A stretch of 64,000 bases of DNA, from the NCBI GenBank assembly GCA_017936885.1, contig JAGBEO010000028.1, positions 124,001-188,000 on the forward strand, given 5' to 3'. Origin of the DNA: Lachnospiraceae bacterium. Lineage in GTDB: Bacteria; Bacillota; Clostridia; Lachnospirales; Lachnospiraceae. The notes beneath the pieces were generated by a model. It did no database searches. It was given only the letters and a program-made list of their open reading frames with translations, and was not told the DNA's origin. Below are positions 34,964 through 43,007 of this stretch, one piece after another (position 1 is the stretch's first letter; each line of letters begins with the position of its first letter). The translations under genes were made by a program, and so were the position numbers.

Positions 34964-35130
34964 AAATTTTAGTATGATAAATTTCTTTTTGTGAATTAGA
35001 TAAAAAATCAGTTGGAAATTGAATATGTTTTTTACATAGACACATGCCATAACAGCAAGTGCCTTTTTTAATGCATTTTTTCAGCGAGTTTTCGGTCTTC
35101 CTTTTTTGTGATTTGAGGAAGGTGAGGGGT
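34964..35130. other. Spacer before tape-measure remnant
   Basis: AT-rich, no gene seen. The reading frame entering 35131 from upstream (FSEFSVFLFCDLRK) may be phage-derived. Confidence 0.3.
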
Positions 35131-35489
35131 GTGGCATCAAGGATACAGGGCATCATGGTGGAGATTGTCAGCAATACAACGAAGCCCACTACCGCCTTAA
35201 AATCCGTCAACATCGATATCCGCACCACACAGGTCACAGCTTTGGGATGTGAATATCCTCTTAAAGTTGTATCTCGGCGACACGGAACTGCTGGCACAGA
35301 AGCACAGGCTCCTTGCACAGGCGGTTTCGGAAACAAAAGAAAAAATGGAAACTCTAAAAGTCGCAGCGGAACAGGCAAATGAGGCACTGGCAAAAAGGGA
35401 GATTACTTAGGAGCAGTACGATGGTTTGCGGAAGGGAATCATTGAAACCGAGAAAAAGCTAAAAAGTTTGGATCGGAACAAGGAAGCTG
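35131..35489 (+). pseudogene. Phage tail tape-measure protein, N-terminal remnant
   Basis: VASRIQGIMVEIVSNTTKPTTALKSVNIDIRTTQ, then after a deletion and frameshift LYLGDTELLAQKHRLLAQAVSETKEKMETLK, an in-frame TAG, and EQYDGLRKGIIETEKKLKSL. This is the characteristic start of tape-measure proteins of Bacillota siphophages, broken at least twice. It runs straight into integrase codons, so a prophage or satellite fragment was joined to an integrase 3' end. Confidence 0.75.
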
Positions 35490-35942
35490 TCCATGACGGA
35501 GGATGTGGCACAGTGCTTCCGGACGATCATCAAGGACAGGGTAGAGCCGAAATGCGAGAGGGTAGTGGATGGATATGCCGGATTCCTGTTCACAGACAAG
35601 AACGGCTATCCGGAAGTAGCCATGCATTGGGGATACCGTTTTCACCACATGATCAAGCGATACAATGATATGTACCGGGTGCAGATACCGAATGTCACTC
35701 TACACATCTGCCGCCATACTTACTGTAGTAATATGGCAAAGTCCGGCATGAACCCCAAGACGCTCCAATACCTGATGGGGCATAGCGATATCGGTGTCAC
35801 GCTGAATACCTACACGTACCTTGGCTTGGAGGATGCCACGGATGAGTTGAAACGGATGGAAGAACTGGAGAACGCCAGAAAGGAGCTGGAAAAGAATAAG
35901 GAAGAGAAGCCCATTTCACAGAAAATGTTCCGGGCAATCTGA
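35490..35942 (+). pseudogene. Integrase C-terminal fragment
   Basis: About 150 codons beginning MTEDVAQCFRTIIKDR, equal to about residue 273 of the intact integrase (PMTEEVAACFSRII). It retains FTDKNGYPEVAMHWGYRF, HICRHTYCSNMAKSG and LMGHSDIGVTLNTYTYL. Unlike the copy at 16664 the frame is open, so a C-terminal catalytic fragment could be made. The arm-binding domain and first catalytic Arg are missing. Confidence 0.8.
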
Positions 35943-35957
35943 ATAAAGAGAGTTTGT

Positions 35958-35988
35958 CTGCCCTGCTTCGGCAGGGCATTTTTTTGTT
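35958..35988 (+). terminator. UUCG-loop terminator after integrase fragment
   Basis: GCCCTGC (35960-35966), TTCG, GCAGGGC (35971-35977), then ATTTTTTTG. Near-identical to the hairpin after the fragment ending at 17098. Confidence 0.85.
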
Positions 35989-35990
35989 TT

Positions 35991-36018
35991 TTACATTACA
36001 TATTTGCATTTATATGAT
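35991..36018 (+). promoter_or_regulatory. Promoter of HEPN gene
   Basis: TTACAT (35991-35996), 16-base spacer, TATGAT (36013-36018), directly after the terminator. Confidence 0.45.
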
Positions 36019-36074
36019 AAAATTAATGTGATTAAAGCGTAGATGCTATTAGATATGAAAGAGAGATTATATAT

Positions 36075-37520
36075 ATGGAGCATACAGGGCACATAAAGAT
36101 AGATAGAAAGAACGTGCCTTATCATTTGATTGATGATAAGGTGACACTGATACCCTATGATACATACTCAGCACTTTTTCCAAGTGAGATTAAAGAAAAA
36201 GAACTTATAAAAGGTATTACAACAGGAAATAGAGAAGTTGCATTTTTGAATTGTAGATATTCTAGCAGTAGGCTTGCATATCAAGTTTTGATAATTTCAA
36301 CGTGTAATACAGGTTTATATGAAGATATTTCGTCATTTGACAGGGTTTGCTTTGAAGGTAAGCCAGTAAATGTATTTGCAGGACCGGGAAGGGCATATAT
36401 TTCGGAAGATGGTTATGACATATCGAAAAGAATGAAATCAATAACTCCTAGAAATTGGGATGAACTTAATGTAGAGACAAATCTTAAAATAAAAAATAGG
36501 GAAATGAAATTATCAATAGATTACAGTATTTGGCATAATAAAAAATTTATTGAAACTTCAATGGGGGAAGCAATTCCTCGGTTTTGCATCGAATACAGCA
36601 AGACCTTATCAATAAAAAATATACCAGCAATTTATTTACAGGTGTATGATTTTTTTTCATTTATAAGTTTTAGGAGAAATATCGTGTTTGATAAAATATA
36701 TATCCAAAGGAAAATCGATGGGAAATATACTACAGTTGCAAAAGTAATAGTTAATTTGGAGGATTTTGGAGATTATAATAATACAGAAAGAAATTCGATT
36801 ATTATTGATGACTGCCGTCAAAACTTTGGTGATTTATTTAAGTGTGTTGCCCAAAGGCGTCCTCAAAAAATTTATGATAATTTCTATATACCAAAAAACG
36901 GGAAAGAGAGTTCACAGCTTACATATGAAAAATTTTTATCGTGTGCATTAAGTTTGGAAAGTGAGTATGCGAGATTGTATCCAAGTAAGAAAGATGAAAA
37001 TGAAAAATTTGCATATATACAAGGATTGTTTCAGGAATCCGCAGATAAGATGGATATGTTGTTTGCTTTAGCAACGGAAGATAGAATATCGCGTGATGAA
37101 TTTGAAAAATGCTTTTATGGTGATGTAAATTCAAAATTGAAGAAAAATTTTGAAAGAATGTCAAAAACCAAAGCTAAATCATACCAAAGCTACTATTTAA
37201 AAATAGTTGATGCTCTGTCGAAAATAGATTATAGTTTGGGAGAAAAATACAAGAATGCATTAAATATGCATATGGATTTGGTGAAACCGGTTATAGATAG
37301 GATGAGCTCCGCTAATGGCGTGGTATTTCCAACTGAAAATGAGGCAGGAAAAATATTTGCAGATTTTAGGAATGGAATTGCTCATGGAAATCCACCAGAG
37401 ATAGAAAAGATTCATTGTGTGCTTTTTGAAGTGGCCAGAGCATTAATTTATATAATGATATTAAAAAATGCAGAAATAGATGAAAAAAGCATTAAAAATA
37501 TAGTAAGAAAGTTGTTTTGA
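36075..37520 (+). CDS. HEPN-domain protein, ApeA-like
   Basis: 481 residues. The N-terminal 240 residues are beta-rich (HTGHIKIDRKNVPYHLIDDKVTLI) and match the layout of ApeA N-terminal domains. The C-terminal part is helical and carries FRNGIAHGNPP near residue 432: R-N-G-I-A-H is the Rx4H motif of HEPN ribonucleases. ApeA-type proteins give abortive anti-phage immunity by RNA cleavage. It has its own promoter and lies alone between an integrase fragment and the element end, exactly like the KAP gene at 17236. RNase activity is inferred. Confidence 0.78.
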   Translation: MEHTGHIKIDRKNVPYHLIDDKVTLIPYDTYSALFPSEIKEKELIKGITTGNREVAFLNCRYSSSRLAYQVLIISTCNTGLYEDISSFDRVCFEGKPVNVFAGPGRAYISEDGYDISKRMKSITPRNWDELNVETNLKIKNREMKLSIDYSIWHNKKFIETSMGEAIPRFCIEYSKTLSIKNIPAIYLQVYDFFSFISFRRNIVFDKIYIQRKIDGKYTTVAKVIVNLEDFGDYNNTERNSIIIDDCRQNFGDLFKCVAQRRPQKIYDNFYIPKNGKESSQLTYEKFLSCALSLESEYARLYPSKKDENEKFAYIQGLFQESADKMDMLFALATEDRISRDEFEKCFYGDVNSKLKKNFERMSKTKAKSYQSYYLKIVDALSKIDYSLGEKYKNALNMHMDLVKPVIDRMSSANGVVFPTENEAGKIFADFRNGIAHGNPPEIEKIHCVLFEVARALIYIMILKNAEIDEKSIKNIVRKLF

Positions 37521-37756
37521 GAAATGATATTGATTTTTACACCACTACATATCAAATTTATGCTAAAATACCACAGTAGTAAAACTCCCCAATTCCTACT
37601 ACGTTTTTACTACTTTTGATGGCATCAATTTGCCCCGTTTTGCCCTGATTTGGCATTTTTTTTGTTACATTTTTAACAATCTCAGAGCAAAATTTATATT
37701 TGGCAAACTGCGGCAAATCGGGGCAGAATACGGCATTTTAGGAGGGGTTTCGTTTA
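37521..37756 (+). other. Element right end, type B
   Basis: ACAGTAGTAAAACT / TTCCTACTACGTTTTTACTACT (about 37573-37615) and TTTGCCCCGTTTTGCC (about 37630) against GCGGCAAATCGGGGCA (about 37708) form inverted-repeat pairs. AGGAGG lies before the next repeat. It is the best-preserved copy of this end type. No gene. Confidence 0.65.
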
Positions 37757-37787
37757 TGATAAAAGTATTATTTGTCTGCCACGGCAG
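37757..37787 (+). repeat. LMW-PTP start repeat 7 (attachment site)
   Basis: All 31 core bases are identical to the true gene start at 48574. Encodes MIKVLFVCHGRI and stop. It is the left boundary of the integrative mobilizable element that ends at 48574. Confidence 0.9.
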
Positions 37788-37927
37788 GATTTAACGGACA
37801 TGATAAAATACTTATAAATCAAATGTTTTCTGCATCTCTGGCTCAATTTTACCAATGATTTACCAATATTTCTGGAGAGCCAGACTTGCAATTATAATAC
37901 AAGAATGAAAAGAGTAGCAAAACAGAG

Positions 37928-38083
37928 GACTTACGGCTTGCCGCCGGTCTTACCACAAATATGATTGCCAACATGGGAAAGGGAAAGCATATCAGCATGG
38001 AAACGCTGCTCCGTATCTGCGAAGCCCTGAATTGTGGTATTTTAGATGTGATTGCATTGGTACGGGATGAAGCAGATTCATAA
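37928..38083 (+). pseudogene. XRE-type HTH regulator, 3' fragment
   Basis: DLRLAAGLTTNMIANMGKGKHISMETLLRICEALNCGILDVI and stop: the second half of a small Cro/CI-type regulator. The start and first helix are missing, cut near the element's left end. Confidence 0.65.
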
Positions 38084-38113
38084 AGCGAACATGGAATATA
38101 TGGAGGACAGCAC

Positions 38114-38528
38114 ATGGATTACCGGGAAAACGCCCTATGCTATGAAGATTATTGCCGTTTAAGGGAAAACGTTGGCTGGGTTAATTTTTCAAAAGAACAG
38201 GCGCAGGCGGCACTGAACAACAGTCTATATACAGTGACTGTTTTTTGAAAATAATCAGGCTATTGGCATGGGAAGATTGATAGGCGACGGTATGTATTTG
38301 ATGATAGCCGATATTGTAGTCGCTCCTACTTATCAGAAAAAAGGGATTGGGAGCAGGATTATCAATATGCTTATAGGATATGCAGACAGGGAGCTGTCGG
38401 ACGGAGGACGAGCCAGTATACAGTTGATTGCAGAAAAGGGAAAAGAACCTTTTTATGAGAAATTCGGTTTCAAGATTATTCCACATGAATTTTGCGGTTC
38501 CGGAATGAGAAAAGTTATCCGCAAGTGA
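38114..38528 (+). pseudogene. GNAT family acetyltransferase, frameshifted in a T run
   Basis: The first 44 codons (MDYRENALCYEDYCRLRENVG) end at TGA after six T's at 38241-38246. With five T's the frame continues as FENNQAIGMGRLIGDGMYLMIADIVVAPTYQKKGIGSRII, the acetyl-CoA-binding core, to the natural stop at 38528. The total of about 137 residues is normal for a small GNAT. It may be a real frameshift, a slippage-prone phase switch or a read error. Confidence 0.7.
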
Positions 38529-38545
38529 GCGCAGGGAGAATAAAA

Positions 38546-39310
38546 ATGGAGAATTGGTTTACCGTAGAGCAAATAGACCCGGATACATTTGCTATCAGCG
38601 AATACAAGCACTGGGAAGAAACACATTGTTATCTATTATGCGGAGAAAAATGTGCTGTTCTTGTCGACACAGGTATAGGCATTTCCAATATCAAAAAAGT
38701 TGTAGACAGCCTGACAGACCTGCCCGTTATGGTCGTTACTACTCATGTTCATTGGGATCACATTGGCGGGCATAAGTATTTTGATAATATTGCCGTACAT
38801 GAAGCAGAAAAGGACTGGTTATCAGTCAGCTTCCCGATACCGCTGCAAGTCGTTAAGAAAAATCTGACAAGCCTCCCGTGTGATTTTCCAACAGATTTTG
38901 ATATTAACGCTTATCAGATTTTTCAAGGTATGCCGCAAAAGATCCTGCATGATGGCGATTCCCTGAATTTAGGCGGGCGGGAAATTCAGGTCATTCATAC
39001 GCCGGGGCATTCGCCCGGACATTGCTGCTTTTACGAGCCAGTACGAAACTATCTGTATTCCGGGGATTTAATATACAAGGGCAGCCTTGACGCATTTTAT
39101 CCAACCACCGACCCGCAGCTATTCTATCAATCCATACGGCGGATACGGGAATACAGAATCAATAAGGTTTTGCCCGGACATCATCAGTTAGACATTCCCG
39201 TTTCATTGATAGCTGATATTGAAGCCGGATTTGAACAATTAGAAAGAGCCGGAAAACTCAAACAGGGAAATGGACTGTTCGAGTTTGAGGATTTTCAAAT
39301 TCATATATAA
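38546..39310 (+). CDS. MBL-fold metallo-hydrolase
   Basis: 254 residues. HVHWDHIGGHKYF near residue 73 is the HxHxDH metal motif; IQVIHTPGHSPGHCC near 150 and YSGDLIYKG near 175 supply the other metal ligands. It is a hydrolase of the glyoxalase II-like group with unknown substrate. ATG 38546 follows GGGAGAA. It converges with the regulator on the minus strand and overlaps its end by 10 bases. Passenger of the mobilizable element. Confidence 0.87.
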   Translation: MENWFTVEQIDPDTFAISEYKHWEETHCYLLCGEKCAVLVDTGIGISNIKKVVDSLTDLPVMVVTTHVHWDHIGGHKYFDNIAVHEAEKDWLSVSFPIPLQVVKKNLTSLPCDFPTDFDINAYQIFQGMPQKILHDGDSLNLGGREIQVIHTPGHSPGHCCFYEPVRNYLYSGDLIYKGSLDAFYPTTDPQLFYQSIRRIREYRINKVLPGHHQLDIPVSLIADIEAGFEQLERAGKLKQGNGLFEFEDFQIHI

Positions 39311-39993
39311 TTCAAAGCTGCCGTTGCAGGAACCACAATTCCCACAACGGCAGTTTTCATTTTCTCCTGCGCCATTTTCTTTGCGAGAGAGAAATCTGGC
39401 GTACTGTCAATGTCATGTTCATGGGCTTTCCGTATATCGTGGAGAATGGAATCCCATGTTTTATGCGTCACATGGCAGAAAAAATCTTCTTCCTCTAATT
39501 GGGCGGCAAGAAGCGTTTCCGAATATAAATCCCCGTCCACATAGCGGTGCTTCTGAATGAGGGCAAGCCGCTGTTCTTCCAGCCCTTCGTTCATATCCCG
39601 GAAACGGGCAGTCGCATGACCGTCTATGTAAATTTCCGTATCGGTCATCAGCCGCTCAAACTTTCCATGGGTGATAATCTCACAGAGCAGTCGGTTATTG
39701 ATTTTTCCGCTTTTCAAAAGCTCTACTGTTTCATCATTCAGGTGCAGCTCCATTAAAGGCGTGTTTATCTGCTCCCTGTTTTCTGTCCGGCACAGCAGGT
39801 AATCGAGGGAGACCCCGTAGAAGTCTGCCAGAATAACGAGGTTTCCATGATTGATTTCTTTGTAATCGTCCGCTTCATAGCTGCCGAGGGCAGACTTTGA
39901 AATGCCGGTCAGGTTTGATAGTTCTTCCAGCTTCAGCTTTCTCTCTGTGCGTAAATCCTTTAGTCGTTCCTGTATGCTAAGGCGTGATTTCAT
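39301..39993 (-). CDS. XRE family transcriptional regulator
   Basis: 230 residues. The N-terminal HTH is RLKDLRTERKLKLEELSNLTGISKSALGSYE (residues 10-40), and FYGVSLDYLLCRT completes the domain. The C-terminal 150 residues are helical without a known domain. Such proteins are standard in Lachnospiraceae mobilizable elements next to the replication/oriT region and probably control transfer or excision. It is read away from the oriT region. Confidence 0.83.
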   Translation of the reverse strand: MKSRLSIQERLKDLRTERKLKLEELSNLTGISKSALGSYEADDYKEINHGNLVILADFYGVSLDYLLCRTENREQINTPLMELHLNDETVELLKSGKINNRLLCEIITHGKFERLMTDTEIYIDGHATARFRDMNEGLEEQRLALIQKHRYVDGDLYSETLLAAQLEEEDFFCHVTHKTWDSILHDIRKAHEHDIDSTPDFSLAKKMAQEKMKTAVVGIVVPATAALNYI

Positions 39994-40526
39994 AAGCGAA
40001 TGGCTCCTTTCCGGCGGCTCCCCCGCCGCCCTCTAAAGATTATACCACACCATTTCCGGGAACGTGGAAATTTTCGATTTTCAGCCGGATTTCCTACTTT
40101 ATGGACATACGGAGCAGGGTACAAAAATGTTCTATCATACAAGTAGTTCATCGGTGAATCAATTCAACCGAATGACCGACTTGTGTGGGATATGCGCCCC
40201 GGAGATGTAGCGCCGTGACCTGCGGCAGGGAAATGGAGGAACCCTGACCGCAGCGAGCGTACCAAGGGGAGCGAAACGCCGCCGTGGGAATCGGGGGCAG
40301 GAACGACACCGGGGAGAACCGGCAAAATGGACACCAAAACGATACCAAAAACCAACAATCGGGCAAGGTATAGCCTACCCTGCCCGTAATACCACGGGGG
40401 ATTTTGGGGCGCTCTAAGGCTTGAATTTCCTTGAAAATCGCCCCGAAACACAACACGAAAATCTGCTATCCGTCCACCGGCGGCTGTTACCGCCAACATG
40501 GGCGGATTTTTCATTAAGGAGGCACC
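39994..40526 (+). other. Putative oriT/origin region of the mobilizable element
   Basis: No gene in 530 bases. It contains CGGGCA (40370-40375) and TGCCCG (40381-40386) enclosing GGTATAGCCTACC, a hairpin followed by TAATACCACGGGGGATTTT. A GGCGG/CCGCC hairpin with a T run sits at about 40488-40515. A long GC-rich structured noncoding stretch ahead of the replication and relaxase genes is where oriT lies in related elements; the nick site is not proven. Confidence 0.45.
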
Positions 40527-40715
40527 ATGCCGAGAATGTCAAAGAAGTTGAAGAAAGAGCTTGCTTTCTTCTTAAACGAGCGTGGACGCAGGAGCTACAA
40601 CGAGCTTTGCCGGAAATGCCAGCATGATTGCAAACAGAGCTTCCGAGCGGTCATTGTGGATTGCCCCCGCTATCTTTCCAAACGCTCAAAACGAAAAAAG
40701 GAGGACACGGACTGA
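40527..40715 (+). CDS. Small basic hypothetical protein of the mobile element
   Basis: 62 residues, Lys/Arg-rich, with CRKCQHDCKQ and DCPRY (possible metal-binding Cys). GGAGG precedes the ATG. It abuts the next gene (TGA directly before ATG 40716). Common first gene of this element type; role unknown. Confidence 0.65.
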   Translation: MPRMSKKLKKELAFFLNERGRRSYNELCRKCQHDCKQSFRAVIVDCPRYLSKRSKRKKEDTD

Positions 40716-41045
40716 ATGGAATATGAATTTATGACGATTGACACACCCCTGCCGCCCAGTATGCCGCTGCCGAGAGCCATGCTGCGGCTCCCGATCAGCA
40801 GCACCGCAAAAATCATGTATGCCCGTATGCTGGACGATATTCTGGCAAACGGCATAGAGGATATGAACGGAATTTTATTTATCTGTTTTCCGATTGTGGA
40901 ACTGTCGGCGGCACTCTCCCGCAGCACCATGACCGTGAAGCGTTCCTTGAACGAGCTGGAAGCTGCCGGGCTGATTGTGCGGGTACGTCAGGGCTTTGGA
41001 GAGCCGAACAAGATATATATACTCATTCCCAGAACGGAGGGCTGA
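40716..41045 (+). CDS. Replication initiator protein A-like HTH protein
   Basis: 109 residues: LPRAMLRLPISSTAKIMYARML and the winged-helix part ELSAALSRSTMTVKRSLNELEAAGLI, like the N-terminal domain of RepA/replication initiators in Bacillota mobile elements. It lacks the longer C-terminal part of plasmid RepA proteins, so it may act as a regulator. Cotranscribed with its neighbours. Confidence 0.72.
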   Translation: MEYEFMTIDTPLPPSMPLPRAMLRLPISSTAKIMYARMLDDILANGIEDMNGILFICFPIVELSAALSRSTMTVKRSLNELEAAGLIVRVRQGFGEPNKIYILIPRTEG

Positions 41046-41049
41046 CACT

Positions 41050-41349
41050 ATGAGTGAAAAGCTGGAAAAACTCAATCAGGAGATAGAGAAAACCGAAGCA
41101 AAGCTGCGGAGGGCGCAGCATGAGGAAAAGATTCTGGAACACCAGATAATGACGCTGACCCGAAAAGAACGGACGCACCGGCTCTGTACCAGAGGGGCGG
41201 AGCTGGAAAGATACCTGCCCCACCCGGAGCTTGTAACGGAGGAACAGGTCAAGCTGTTCTTGAAGCTGCTCTTTCATCGGGACAGCACCCGGCAGCTCAT
41301 AGAACAGATATTTGCCGGAACCGGCACAGAAAAGGAGGATACGGAATAA
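41050..41349 (+). CDS. DUF3847 domain-containing protein
   Basis: 99 residues: a coiled-coil start (LEKLNQEIEKTEAKLRRAQHEEKILEHQ) followed by RKERTHRLCTRGAELER. This pattern is DUF3847, a constant small gene beside MobA/MobL relaxases; it may help relaxosome assembly. Starts 4 bases after the preceding stop. Confidence 0.8.
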   Translation: MSEKLEKLNQEIEKTEAKLRRAQHEEKILEHQIMTLTRKERTHRLCTRGAELERYLPHPELVTEEQVKLFLKLLFHRDSTRQLIEQIFAGTGTEKEDTE

Positions 41350-41351
41350 AT

Positions 41352-41664
41352 ATGAAATTTTCAAAGGACGAGCTGGGTATGGTTTACCAGTATGCCACCG
41401 ATACGAAACAGGAAACCCTTGCCGGACTTCGGGAAATCGTGCCGGTCATTCGTGACAGGCAGGCGAGAGTGTGTGGAAAGCACAATCCGAAAGCTGGACG
41501 CTATCCCGGAGCCGGAGTGCCGCCGCTTTATCGCTGACACCAGACAGCGGTTTATCCAGAAGCGGGACAATTCAATCCGGCGCAGGCTGGCGGAAGCAAA
41601 GGCGCAGACAAGGGAGAAAACACCCCATTCCAAGAGAAAAGAACCAGACCGGGAACGGTCATAA
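41352..41664 (+). pseudogene. Transposon-transfer assisting protein (TTRAP-like), frameshifted
   Basis: The first frame gives MKFSKDELGMVYQYATDTKQETL ... IVPVIRDRQAR. Near 41470 the natural continuation moves to another frame: VESTIRKLDAIPEPECRRFIADTRQRF to the stop at 41664. Rejoined, it is a typical about 104-residue family member. A short indel in AGAGTGTGTGG is the likely cause. Confidence 0.7.
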
Positions 41665-42047
41665 TGGCTTCCAGAGCGGCAAGCGTGGCTTCCCCCTCTG
41701 AAAGAGGGCGCAACTATACACCACCTGAAAGGTAGTGTGTTGCGTCCTGCCGGAAGCCCCTTGCAGGGAGCAGATGATTTCCGCAGATTTTCAATCCGCT
41801 CCAATCATCACAGGGGAAGCTACACTTCCCCTGCGCTGGCTGCCGCCAGCTACCCCTTAGTGGACTTGCCGCCTGAAAACACCTTGCTTTGCAAGCCGCT
41901 TCCAGCCAGCAAGTTTGATGAATCTGCCCATGTTTCTTCCGGTATCTCCCGAAACGTGATATACTCAAAAAAATTGAAATTGCCTATTGACCCTCACGGA
42001 GCGTCATAGATTAAAGTGAATATATCAAGAGCAGGAGGCAGGCAGCT
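41665..42047. other. Hairpin-rich noncoding region of the mobile element
   Basis: No gene. It has a perfect CAGGGGAAG / CTTCCCCTG hairpin (41811-41833), CTGGC/GCCAG (about 41836-41849), and CGCAAC..ACAC / GTGT..GTTGCG (41709-41744). The MerR promoter lies at its right edge. Confidence 0.45.
41987..42017 (+). promoter_or_regulatory. MerR-type promoter
   Basis: TTGACC (41987-41992) with an unusually long 18-19-base spacer containing CTCACGGAGCGTCA, then TTAAAG/TAAAGT. MerR-family activators act on such overspaced promoters, so the regulator probably controls itself. Confidence 0.5.
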
Positions 42048-42896
42048 ATGAGGACGGTAAAAGAAATATCAGATTTAACAGGTATCAGCGTGCGCACGCT
42101 CCACTATTATGATGAAATCGGGCTGTTAAAGCCGACAGATAAAAGTGAAGCGGGATACCGGCTTTATGACGATAAGGCATTGGAAACATTACAGTCAATT
42201 TTATTTTTCCGTGAATTTGATATTCCATTGAAAGAAATCAAAACTGTTATGGAAAATCCGGCACTTGAAAGAAATCAGATTTTGCAAATGCAGAGAAAAA
42301 TGCTGGTAGCAAAGAAAGAACGCATGGAACGTTTGATTGCCAGCATTGACAGAATTTTGAAAGGAGATAATAAAATGGATTTCGCAGTTTTCAGCAGAAC
42401 AGAAATTGAAGAAATGTTTCAGACTATGTTGGAGCACATGCCGGAAAATATGAAAGAACTTTCAATTAAAGAGTTTGGAAGTATTGAACAATGGAAAGAG
42501 CATTATATGCAGGTAATGTCCAGAGAAGAAATGCAGAAAGGCTATGCAAAGGTTGTTGAGTGGTATGGCGGAAAAGACAATTTCCTATCAGTTGCCAACA
42601 AACCTATTAGTAAAGAAGTAGCCGAAAGTTATAACAGACGCATGGAGGCAATTTTACAAAAACTAATCGCAAAGAGAGCGTGCGATGTAAATTCTTTTGA
42701 AGTCAAGGAGGTAGTTGGAGAATTTGGTTTTGTTATGAAGCAGCTTACGCAAATAAAAAGCGAAGAAGGGCTTATGCTGGCACAGGCACAATACTATCGA
42801 AACGAAAAAATCAAGCCGATGATAGATGAAAAATATGGTGCAGGGGCTTCTGATTTTTTCGCACAAGCAATAGAAGCCTTTTACAAAAGCGAATGA
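42048..42896 (+). CDS. MerR family regulator with TipAS-like effector domain
   Basis: 282 residues. The MerR DNA-binding domain spans residues 1-75 (TVKEISDLTGISVRTLHYYDEIGLLKP), a long dimerisation helix residues 75-110, and a TipAS-like domain residues 125-282 (FGSIEQWKEHYM, AQAIEAFYKSE). TipA proteins bind peptide antibiotics and activate resistance genes. It is an insertion-like passenger between TTRAP and the relaxase; its codon use is more AT-rich than neighbours. GGAGG precedes the ATG. Confidence 0.85.
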   Translation: MRTVKEISDLTGISVRTLHYYDEIGLLKPTDKSEAGYRLYDDKALETLQSILFFREFDIPLKEIKTVMENPALERNQILQMQRKMLVAKKERMERLIASIDRILKGDNKMDFAVFSRTEIEEMFQTMLEHMPENMKELSIKEFGSIEQWKEHYMQVMSREEMQKGYAKVVEWYGGKDNFLSVANKPISKEVAESYNRRMEAILQKLIAKRACDVNSFEVKEVVGEFGFVMKQLTQIKSEEGLMLAQAQYYRNEKIKPMIDEKYGAGASDFFAQAIEAFYKSE

Positions 42897-43007
42897 TCTA
42901 AAGTTTAATTAAATACCCGCCGCCCACCGGCGGCACCACCAAGCAGGAAATCTTTGATTAGGTTCCCTGCTCTTTTTATGCCCGGAAACGGAAGAAAGGA
43001 GGAATCC

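Noticed and set aside
35059..35382. A 107-codon open frame taken as one gene
   Set aside because: Only its middle part is meaningful (tape-measure start). Upstream and downstream it leaves the true frame, so it is described as a pseudogene.
12181..37787. Possible CRISPR-like array because of a recurring ~31-base repeat
   Set aside because: Spacing is 1-11 kb, the repeat is a protein-coding gene start with ribosome site, and no cas genes are present.
40148..40514. Overlapping minus-strand frames in the oriT region
   Set aside because: Composition and lack of start signals indicate noncoding DNA, and the region is hairpin-rich as expected for oriT.
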